DNA of 49,439 nucleotides from PALSA-926 sp964476835 (lineage in GTDB: Bacteria; Pseudomonadota; Alphaproteobacteria; Micavibrionales; UBA2020): NCBI GenBank assembly GCA_964476835.1, contig CAYZCE010000015.1, positions 1-49,439 on the forward strand. Direction: 5' to 3'. The translations under genes and the position numbers were made by a program. The first letter of the stretch is position 1. Each line of letters starts with the position of its first letter. A model generated the notes under the pieces. It was given only the letters and a program-made list of their open reading frames with translations, did no database searches and was not told where the DNA came from. Positions 41,851 to 49,439 of the stretch are shown piece after piece.

Positions 41851-42265
41851 GCAATTCCTCCATTTCCCTCTCCCTCCGGGAGAGGGTCAGGGTGAGGGAT
41901 GTCACCACACCCTCAATATTCCCCAACACATCATTATTCCAAAAGCGCACGACGGCATATCCTTTGCTCTCAAGAAACGCCGTTCTCGCCTTGTCACTTT
42001 CGCTGTCGTTGTGCTGGCCGCCGTCAACCTCAACCACCAGCTTCAATTCCGCGCAAAGAAAGTCCGCGACGTAAGCGTAAAGGGGACTTTGTCTCCTGAA
42101 CTTATATCCGCCGATCTGGTGATTGCGGATTTTTTGCCACAAGGTCTTTTCGGCTTCCGTCGGGTTTTTGCGAAGGCAATGGGCTTTCAAGGTCGAAGGG
42201 CGGTGACGTCCCTCTCCCCGACCCTCTCCCGAAGGGAGAGGGAGGGTGTTGTCAGTCTTCATCAT
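41840..42265 (-). CDS. DUF559 endonuclease-like protein in a repeat-bounded cassette
   Basis: A 141-residue protein with the DUF559 domain at about residues 28-120, related to Vsr/restriction-like nucleases. AEKTLWQKIRN, GYKFRRQSPL, YVADFLCAELKLVVEVDGGQH and GYAVVRFWNNDVLGN cover the family core, with the D-ExD-like acidic residues. Both ends are encoded by copies of an inverted repeat and give low-information peptides (PLPSGEGRGEG; TLTLSRRERE). The start is uncertain: ATGs at 42277, 42265 and 42262 are in frame, and all overlap the end of rbfA. Its stop overlaps truB. DNA cleavage is inferred from the fold only. Confidence 0.8.
   Translation of the reverse strand: MMKTDNTLPLPSGEGRGEGRHRPSTLKAHCLRKNPTEAEKTLWQKIRNHQIGGYKFRRQSPLYAYVADFLCAELKLVVEVDGGQHNDSESDKARTAFLESKGYAVVRFWNNDVLGNIEGVVTSLTLTLSRREREMEELRGT
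41866..41905. repeat. Left terminal inverted repeat of the DUF559 cassette
   Basis: A 40-nt sequence that is the reverse complement of 42203-42242 with four mismatches. It is itself partly palindromic around GGGAGAGGG. Confidence 0.85.
42203..42242. repeat. Right terminal inverted repeat of the DUF559 cassette
   Basis: A 40-nt partner of 41866-41905, starting GTGACGTCCCTC and ending GGGAGAGGG. The CCCTCTCCC/GGGAGAGGG core could fold back on itself. It lies just after the rbfA stop on the transcript. Confidence 0.85.
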
Positions 42266-42680
42266 CTTCCGCCTCATCCTTCAACACATCCTTGCGCACG
42301 CGGTCTTGGTGCAAAAGGGTGTTGATGCGGGCGGCTTCGTCGAAGCTGTGGTCGAGCTTGAAGCTGACTTTGGGCGTGTAGCGCAGGTCGATGCGGTCGG
42401 CCAGTTCCGAGCGGAAATACCCAGCGGCGCGGTTGAGCGCGGCGAGGAAAACATCCGCCTTCTCGCCGCCGAGCGGCATCACGAAGGCGGTCGCGTGCTT
42501 GAGGTCGGGGCCGATCTCGACCGCCGTCACCGTCACGCGGTATGCGTCGACAAGGTCGGGATCGCGGAAGCCGCCGCGCTGCAGGATGTCCACGATCTGG
42601 TGGCGGATCTGCTCGGCGACGCGCAACTGGCGCTGCCCCGGCATCGAGCGGCCGTCGGAATGGGAACGCGTGCGTTTCAT
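42252..42680 (-). CDS. rbfA: 30S ribosome-binding factor A
   Basis: A KH-like 16S rRNA processing and cold-adaptation factor, 142 residues. RQLRVAEQIRHQIVDILQRG, DAYRVTVTAVEIGPDLKHATAFV and IDLRYTPKVSFKLDHSFDEAARINTLL-like segments match the family from end to end. The C-terminus is acidic. AAGGA for this gene overlaps the infB stop, so the two are coupled. The last 14 nt overlap the DUF559 reading frame. Confidence 0.95.
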   Translation of the reverse strand: MKRTRSHSDGRSMPGQRQLRVAEQIRHQIVDILQRGGFRDPDLVDAYRVTVTAVEIGPDLKHATAFVMPLGGEKADVFLAALNRAAGYFRSELADRIDLRYTPKVSFKLDHSFDEAARINTLLHQDRVRKDVLKDEAEDDED

Positions 42681-42689
42681 CGAAGGTCC

Positions 42690-45233
42690 TTACAGCTGGC
42701 GGTCGGTGCTTTCCATCTCGAAGGCTTCGATGACGTCGCCTTCCTTGATGTCGTCGTAGGCCTCGAACGCCATGCCGCACTCGTGGCCCTTCTGCACTTC
42801 CTTGACTTCGTCCTTGAAGCGGCGGAGCGTCTTGAGGGTGCCTTCGTGGATGACGACGTTGTCGCGCAGCAGGCGCACCTTGGCGCCGCGCTTGACGAAG
42901 CCTTCGGTGACGAAGCAGCCCGCGATCTTGCCGACCTTGGTGACGTTGAAGACCTGGCGGATCTCGGCGTAGCCGATGAACTTTTCCTTGACCGTCGGCG
43001 AGAGCAGGCCCGAGAGCAGGCCCTTCACCTCGTCGATGACCTCGTAAATGATCGAGTAGTAGCGGATCTCGACGCCGTCGCGCTTGGCGAGGTCGCGCGC
43101 CTGCGGGTTGGCGCGGACGTTGAAGCCGATGATGAGCGCCTTGGAGGCGTTCGCCAGCGTGACGTCGGATTCCGTGACGGCGCCGACGCCGGTGTGGAGC
43201 ACCTGCACCTTCACTTCGGTATTTTCCTCGGTCAGCTTGTTCAGCGCGGAGGCGATCGCTTCGACCGAACCGTGCACGTCGCCCTTGATGACGACCGGCA
43301 TGTTCTTGGCGACGCCGGCCTGGATCTCGGAGATCATCTGGTCGAGGCCGCGGCCCTTGGTCTTGACGGCCGCAAGCGCGCGGCGGCGGCGCAGGCGGAA
43401 CTCGGCGATTTCACGCGCCTTGGCGTCATCGACGACGACGGTGAAGTCGTCGCCCGCATCCGGGGTGCCGGCGAGACCGAGCACTTCGATCGGCTGGCCC
43501 GGCAGCGCTTCCTTGACTTGCTGGCCGCGGTCGTTGATGAGCGCGCGGACGCGGCCCGTCTCGATGCCGGCGACGAAGATGTCGCCCTGGCGCAGCGTGC
43601 CCTTCTGCACGAGGACGGTGGCGACGGAGCCACGACCGTGCTCGAGGCGCGATTCAACGATCGAGCCGATGGCGGTACGGTCGGGATTGGCGCGCAGGCT
43701 GAGGACTTCGGCTTGCAGGAGGATGGCTTCCTCGAGCGCATCCAAGCCCTTCTTGGTCTTGGCGGAAACTTCGACGCTCTGGCTGTCGCCGCCCATTTGC
43801 TCGACGACGACTTCGTATTGCAGCAGCTGCTGGCGCACGCGGTCGGCGTTGGCGGTGGGCAGGTCGCACTTGTTGATCGCGACGATGATCGGCTTGCCGG
43901 CGGCCCTGGCGTGGCTGATCGCTTCCACGGTCTGCGGCATCACGCCGTCGTCGGCGGCGACGACGAGGACGACGATGTCGGTCACGTCGGCGCCGCGCGC
44001 GCGCATCTCGGTGAAGGCGGCGTGGCCGGGGGTGTCGATGAAGGTGATCTTCTTGCCCGACTTCGACATGATCTGGTAGGCGCCGATGTGCTGGGTGATG
44101 CCGCCCGCTTCATGCGCGGCGACGTCGGCCTGGCGGATGGCGTCGAGCAGCGAGGTCTTGCCGTGGTCGACGTGGCCCATGATGGTGACGACCGGCGGGC
44201 GGGGCTGCAGGTCTTCGTCCTTGTCCTCGGCGCTGTGAGTGCCGAGTTCAACGTCGGATTCAAGCACGCGCTTCACGGTATGGCCGAATTCCTGCACCAC
44301 CAGTTCTGCGGTGTCGGCGTCGATGGTCTGGTTGCCCGTCGCCATGATGCCGAGGCCCATGAGCTTCTTGACCACGTCGCCGAGACGCTCGGCCATACGG
44401 TTGGAAAGTTCCTGAACCGTAATGACCTCGGGAAGGATGACTTCGCGGATTTGCTTGACTTTCTCTTGTGAGGCCGAGGCCTGTTTCAGGCGCATGCGTT
44501 CGCGCGCGCGGCGCTGGGCGGCCATGGAGGGCGTGCGGCTGGTGCCGTCGCCCGTGGTGTCGTTCATGACCTGGTGCACGGTCAGCTTGCCGCCGCCGCG
44601 GCGGTTGTTGTTGGGCGTGCGGGTGGCGCCGGGGCGCTTGTTGCGGAAGGCTGCCGCCGCGTCTTCGCCGCCTTCGTCGGGACGGCCGTAGAAGTCGACC
44701 TTGCGACCGCCGGGCTTCTTATCCGGCGAGGTCGTGGGCATGATCATGCTGGTCGGGTTCGGCGCGTGGCGGCGCGCGGTGTCCGCGTCGCGCTTGCGCT
44801 TGTCGTCGGCAGAGGCCTCGTTGATCTGGCGCATCTTGGCCAGTTCCTGCTCGCGCAGGGTGTCGGCCGAAGGCGGTTGCGACGCATCTGCTGCAGGCGC
44901 CTCTTCCTCGGCCTGCGGCGTACGCATGACGACGCCGGTCTGGTAGTGCGTGGTCGACGACTTCTTCGGCGCGGTGGACGCCTGCGCCAGCGCCTGGTTG
45001 CGGCGCTCGCGTTCGGAGTCGGTCAGGGCTTCGGAGGTGGCGCGGGTGGTGCGGGCCTGTTCGGCTTCCGCCCCGCGCTTTTTCTTGACCTCGACCGCGA
45101 CCGACTTGGAGGTGCGGCCTGCGGCGACGTTGCGCGACAATGCGCCTGCCTGTACGGGAGCTTTCAGGCTGAGGGTGCCCTTGCCCGGCGACAGTGTCAG
45201 CTTCTTGCCTTCGTTGTCTGATTTCTCGGTCAT
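42690..45233 (-). CDS. infB: Translation initiation factor IF-2
   Basis: The GTPase that brings initiator tRNA to the 30S subunit. At 847 residues it has the IF2-specific N-terminal KGTLSLKAP segment, then a long charged, low-complexity region to about 260. The G domain follows: GHVDHGKTS near residue 351, DTPGHAAF and NKCD. Domains II to IV run to the C-terminus (CGMAFEAYDDIKEGDVIEAFE). AAGGGA lies before the ATG. It follows nusA by 36 nt; the ylxR (DUF448) gene usually found between them in alphaproteobacteria is absent. Confidence 0.97.
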   Translation of the reverse strand: MTEKSDNEGKKLTLSPGKGTLSLKAPVQAGALSRNVAAGRTSKSVAVEVKKKRGAEAEQARTTRATSEALTDSERERRNQALAQASTAPKKSSTTHYQTGVVMRTPQAEEEAPAADASQPPSADTLREQELAKMRQINEASADDKRKRDADTARRHAPNPTSMIMPTTSPDKKPGGRKVDFYGRPDEGGEDAAAAFRNKRPGATRTPNNNRRGGGKLTVHQVMNDTTGDGTSRTPSMAAQRRARERMRLKQASASQEKVKQIREVILPEVITVQELSNRMAERLGDVVKKLMGLGIMATGNQTIDADTAELVVQEFGHTVKRVLESDVELGTHSAEDKDEDLQPRPPVVTIMGHVDHGKTSLLDAIRQADVAAHEAGGITQHIGAYQIMSKSGKKITFIDTPGHAAFTEMRARGADVTDIVVLVVAADDGVMPQTVEAISHARAAGKPIIVAINKCDLPTANADRVRQQLLQYEVVVEQMGGDSQSVEVSAKTKKGLDALEEAILLQAEVLSLRANPDRTAIGSIVESRLEHGRGSVATVLVQKGTLRQGDIFVAGIETGRVRALINDRGQQVKEALPGQPIEVLGLAGTPDAGDDFTVVVDDAKAREIAEFRLRRRRALAAVKTKGRGLDQMISEIQAGVAKNMPVVIKGDVHGSVEAIASALNKLTEENTEVKVQVLHTGVGAVTESDVTLANASKALIIGFNVRANPQARDLAKRDGVEIRYYSIIYEVIDEVKGLLSGLLSPTVKEKFIGYAEIRQVFNVTKVGKIAGCFVTEGFVKRGAKVRLLRDNVVIHEGTLKTLRRFKDEVKEVQKGHECGMAFEAYDDIKEGDVIEAFEMESTDRQL

Positions 45234-45269
45234 GAAAAGTCCCTTGCCTGTTTGCTCTCGTTCGTGGTG

Positions 45270-46784
<1,515 letters not shown>

Positions 46785-46807
46785 GGCGTTTTTCCTGTTT
46801 CTCCGGT

Positions 46808-47314
46808 TTAGTTTTTCTTGCGTATCGGTTTGGTCTTGACGATGTAATCTTCGGTGACGAGCTTGGCGCGCTGGATCCAGTCGAAAGGCATCTCGGCCTC
46901 GCCGCCTTCTTCCAGCGTCATCTTCACGTGGCCGTCATGCACGCCGTCGATGCGTCCCTTGAAGCGCTTGCGGCCGTCGATGGCAGGCTCGATCTCGACG
47001 CGCGCCTGCTGGCCCTTGAAGCGCTCGAAATCCTTCAGGCGCGTCAGCGGGCGGTCGACGCCGGGCGAACTGACCTCGAGGTAATAGGGCGTATCGCCCA
47101 TCGTGCCTTCGACGTCGAGCACCGCGGAAACGGCCTGACTGAGCTTGCTGCACTCGTCGAGCGTGATCTTGCCCGTCTCGCCGCGCTCGGCCATGATCTG
47201 CAGGGTCGGCTTGCCGCTGCCGATCAGCACCACGCGCACGATCTCGAACCCCATGTCGGCGGCGACGGGGGTGATGGTCTTCTCGATCTTGCGTACCAGC
47301 GGCGGTTTATCCAT
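46808..47314 (-). CDS. rimP: Ribosome maturation factor RimP
   Basis: A 30S assembly factor of 168 residues. MGFEIVRVVLIG, ITLDECSKLSQAVSAVLDVE and YYLEVSSPGVDRPLTRLKDFERF are hallmark blocks of the N-terminal domain, and an SH3-like C-terminal domain follows. I start at the ATG at 47314 with AGGAG 4 nt upstream; the in-frame extension to 47506 passes through the promoter and leader hairpin. It is the first gene of the rimP-nusA-infB-rbfA-DUF559-truB-rpsO operon. Confidence 0.95.
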   Translation of the reverse strand: MDKPPLVRKIEKTITPVAADMGFEIVRVVLIGSGKPTLQIMAERGETGKITLDECSKLSQAVSAVLDVEGTMGDTPYYLEVSSPGVDRPLTRLKDFERFKGQQARVEIEPAIDGRKRFKGRIDGVHDGHVKMTLEEGGEAEMPFDWIQRAKLVTEDYIVKTKPIRKKN

Positions 47315-47337
47315 GTGTCTCCTGGGCCCGGATAGCG

Positions 47338-47370
47338 AAAGGGCGAGCTCTTGTTCAGAGCCCACCCTTT
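47338..47370 (-). promoter_or_regulatory. Leader hairpin upstream of rimP
   Basis: Bases 47338-47351 and 47357-47370 form a 14-bp stem (two G-U pairs in the minus-strand RNA) with a 5-nt loop. It sits in the 5' untranslated region about 24 nt before the rimP start. Only three T follow it on the transcript, so it may be an attenuator, a stability hairpin or a binding site for a ribosomal or Nus factor. Confidence 0.6.
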
Positions 47371-47396
47371 TCGTCTTAATATCTGGGATTTGCGCT

Positions 47397-47426
47397 TTTA
47401 TACCCCCAAAAACCGCCTTCCAGCAA
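47397..47426 (-). promoter_or_regulatory. Putative promoter of the rimP operon
   Basis: On the minus strand, TTGCTG (47421-47426), an 18-nt spacer and TATAAA (47397-47402). The predicted start lies just before the leader hairpin. Confidence 0.5.
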
Positions 47427-47475
47427 GCATTTTTTAAGGCATTCTTTATATACATGTGAGCACGCGGGTATGGCA

Positions 47476-47490
47476 TTAACGCTTCATTAA
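47476..47490. promoter_or_regulatory. CtrA-like binding site TTAA-N7-TTAA(C)
   Basis: TTAA at 47476-47479 and 47487-47490 with a 7-nt spacer and a following C. It lies 69 nt before the DUF2336 start; a GTATAT -10-like element follows the second half-site by 19 nt, as expected for a CtrA-activated promoter. Confidence 0.55.
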
Positions 47491-47558
47491 CATAAATACC
47501 ATACAATTCAAGTATATACGCTACTCACGGACTCGGGCGACATCCCGGGCAGGCAAAC

Positions 47559-48647
47559 ATGGAGGCTCCCATCTTAGACGCACGCACCCTTCTGCAACTG
47601 GCGCAGGACAAGACCGAGAAAGGGCGCCTCCAGCTCGCCGATGCCGTATCGGCGTTCTTCGATGCCCGCGAGCTGGGCGATTCGGAACAGGCACTCGCCA
47701 CGGGGATCCTCTTGCAACTTGTGCGCCAAGCCGAGATCGACCTGCGCGAAGCCCTGTCCGTCAAGCTCTCCGCCAAGGAGAACGTGCCGGCCGACGTCAT
47801 CCGCTTCCTCGCCAACGACGCGATTTCGGTAGCGCGCCCGGTGCTGCAGCACAGCCCCCTGCTCAAGGACAGCGACCTCATCTACATCATCGCCGAGAAG
47901 GGCGAGGAATACTGGCGCTCGATCGCCGCGCGCCGCCAGATCAGCCCGGTCATCACCGACCGCCTGATCGACACCGGCGATACCGCGACCGCCAAGACGC
48001 TGGTCGAAAACCCGCATATCACCCTGCCGAAGAAGAGCGTGAAGAAGCTGGTCAAGGCTTCCCTGACGGCCGAAGACCTGCAGCCGTCCCTGCTCCGCCG
48101 CCCCGAGATCGAGCCGGATACGGCCGTCGACCTCTACATGTGCGTCGGCCACGCGCTGCGCCAGGAAATCGCCACCCGCTTCAAGATGTCGGCCGAGATG
48201 GTCGAGACCGCGATGGACAGCCTGATCGAGGAGCTGAGCCTCGAGGCGCACGGCATCCTGCGCGTCACGCCCGAGATGGAAACGCTGGCCAAACGCCTCA
48301 AGGAACGCGACAGCATCTCCGCCGACCTGATGGTCAAGACGCTGCGCAAGGGGCAGGTGTCGTTCTTCGTCGCGCTGTTCGCCGAGCGCATCGGCCTGCC
48401 CGCCGACAGCATCGTGCGCCTGATCGCGCGCGACGGCGGCCGGGACTTCGCGGTGGCCTGCCGCGCATTGCACATGATGAAATCCGAATTCGCCTCGATC
48501 TTCCTGCTCACCCGCGGCCTCCGCGGCGGCGAGAAAGTCGTGAACCAGAAGGAACTGATCACCGCGCTCAATCATTATGATACCGCGCGGGAATTCGACA
48601 TCCAGCGCGCGCTCAAGACCTGGACGCGCGACCCGATGGCGGTATGA
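47559..48647 (+). CDS. DUF2336 domain-containing protein 1
   Basis: A 362-residue all-helical protein of the DUF2336 family, which is restricted mainly to alphaproteobacteria and whose function is unknown. The conserved N-terminal part runs LADAVSAFFDARELGDSEQ, LVRQAEIDLREALSVKL and FLANDAISVARPVLQ. The repeated helical hairpins resemble HEAT-like repeats. No signal peptide or membrane segment is seen. The ribosome site is weak (CAGG at 5 nt). A paralogue begins 77 nt downstream on the same strand. Members are often tied to motility or cell-cycle control by context, and the CtrA-like site fits that, as inference. Confidence 0.88.
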   Translation: MEAPILDARTLLQLAQDKTEKGRLQLADAVSAFFDARELGDSEQALATGILLQLVRQAEIDLREALSVKLSAKENVPADVIRFLANDAISVARPVLQHSPLLKDSDLIYIIAEKGEEYWRSIAARRQISPVITDRLIDTGDTATAKTLVENPHITLPKKSVKKLVKASLTAEDLQPSLLRRPEIEPDTAVDLYMCVGHALRQEIATRFKMSAEMVETAMDSLIEELSLEAHGILRVTPEMETLAKRLKERDSISADLMVKTLRKGQVSFFVALFAERIGLPADSIVRLIARDGGRDFAVACRALHMMKSEFASIFLLTRGLRGGEKVVNQKELITALNHYDTAREFDIQRALKTWTRDPMAV

Positions 48648-48723
48648 TTTTTTGGTGACGTGAGAGAGTAAAAAGACCAGCGCACCAAACCGATGCGGGC
48701 GGAGGCCGGGAAAAGGTGGTGTT

Positions 48724-49439
48724 GTGGACTTGCAGCAACTTCTACAATTCGCGCGCAGCGCATCCGAAACCGGCCAGACCCGGCTGGCGGACGCTGTCTC
48801 GCAATTCTTCGACGCCCATCACCTGAGCGAGAACGAACGCACGATGGCGGGCGAAGTGGTGCTCAACCTGATCCGCCAGGCGGAACGCGACCTGCGTCAG
48901 GCGTTGGCCACGCGCCTCGCCGTGCAGGAAGGCGTGCCGAGCGACGTCATTTCCTTCCTCGCCAACGACGCGATCGAGGTGGCGCGGCCCGTGCTTCAGC
49001 AAAGCCGCGCGCTCGGCGACAGCGAGCTGACCCTCATCATCTCCAACAAGAGCGCCGATTACTGGCAGGCCATCGCCGACCGGCAGGGCCTGAGCCCGAT
49101 GGTCGCCGACCGCCTGATCGACACCAATGACGCCGGCACCGTGCTGCATCTGATCGACAACCAGAACGTCGTGCTGCCGCGCAACAGCGTGCGCAAGGCC
49201 GTGCGCGTCGCCATCCGCGCGGAAGAACTGCAGGCCCCGCTGCTGCAGCGCCCCGAACTGGACGCGGGCCTCGCCGCCGAGCTGTACACCTGCGTGAGCC
49301 GCGGATTGCAGGAAAAGATCCTGCACAAGTTCAACATCCCGCCCGCCGACCTTGAGGCCGCGATGGACCGCTTGGTGCGCGAACTGAGCATGGAGGCCAA
49401 GGGCCTGCACTGGGTGACGCCGGAGATGACCGCGCTGGC
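48724..49439 (+). CDS. DUF2336 domain-containing protein 2 (truncated by the window end)
   Basis: The first 238 codons of a paralogue of the preceding gene. It starts with GTG at 48724, behind an AAGGTGG site, and reads MDLQQLLQFARSASETGQTR. It then shows the same family blocks: LADAVSQFFDAHHLSENER, LIRQAERDLRQALATRL and FLANDAIEVARPVLQ. The frame stays open to the window edge. An ATG at 48693 is out of frame. The two genes are probably cotranscribed. Confidence 0.82.
   Translation, partial: MDLQQLLQFARSASETGQTRLADAVSQFFDAHHLSENERTMAGEVVLNLIRQAERDLRQALATRLAVQEGVPSDVISFLANDAIEVARPVLQQSRALGDSELTLIISNKSADYWQAIADRQGLSPMVADRLIDTNDAGTVLHLIDNQNVVLPRNSVRKAVRVAIRAEELQAPLLQRPELDAGLAAELYTCVSRGLQEKILHKFNIPPADLEAAMDRLVRELSMEAKGLHWVTPEMTAL

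Noticed and set aside
42246..44471. Long plus-strand open frame opposite infB
   Set aside because: Antisense shadow of IF-2 produced by high GC; translation is Leu/Asp/Val-rich with no domain.
47315..47506. N-terminal extension of RimP
   Set aside because: It would span the promoter and leader hairpin, and the RimP family begins at the internal ATG with its own AGGAG.

Overview
The window is GC-rich, densely coded chromosomal DNA from an alphaproteobacterium. The evidence is a GTTC-N7-GTTC LexA operator in front of lexA, three TTAA-N7-TTAAC motifs that match the CtrA consensus, a short kinase-only HprK, DUF2336 proteins and a MarR regulator of the LdtR type. The exact lineage cannot be fixed from the sequence; a deep-branching Rhodospirillales or Micavibrio-like group is a guess. 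I see no tRNA, rRNA, CRISPR array, integrase or transposase.

Layout. 1-2.3 kb: the 5' end of ahcY, divergent from three tandem paralogues with an HEMTHxWQ zinc-peptidase motif. 2.3-7.3 kb: a tightly overlapped minus-strand operon, accD-folC-hprK-EIIA(Man)-ptsH-ptsI, coding a phosphotransfer relay with no sugar permease. 7.4-9.1 kb: ridA, phoH and a probable small RNA. 9.1-12.5 kb: nrdA-nrdB and two small unknown genes. 12.8-19.5 kb: a HIT protein, a large autotransporter, a Cys-rich membrane protein, a small membrane protein and gltX. 19.5-28.3 kb: a minus-strand block rlmE, guaB-like, rsmB-like, DUF58, BatA/DUF4159 and a GATase-like membrane protein; the last four overlap by 4 nt each. 28.4-31.2 kb: an unknown small protein, heparinase II/III and rpe. 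31.3-38.9 kb: comEC, a fused M16 double peptidase, lexA, a divergent polysaccharide deacetylase and a 3-hydroxyisobutyryl-CoA hydrolase. 39-40.6 kb: a MarR regulator and two glycine-rich membrane proteins sharing a C-terminal motif. 40.6-47.3 kb: the translation operon rimP-nusA-infB-rbfA-(DUF559)-truB-rpsO, with no ylxR and with a DUF559 cassette bounded by inverted repeats. 47.5 kb to the end: two tandem DUF2336 genes behind a CtrA-like site.

Most genes are housekeeping. The points most worth a second look are: a guaB homologue that has lost the catalytic cysteine loop and several IMP-binding residues while keeping both CBS domains; the triplicated HEMTHxWQ genes; the DUF559 cassette inside the infB operon; the glycine-rich pair with the shared C-terminal tail; a probable structured small RNA upstream of phoH; and the single-chain M16 fusion whose two halves appear to share one active site. 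Start codons were moved from the longest ORF wherever a Shine-Dalgarno match or family N-terminus supported it; these are stated per gene.
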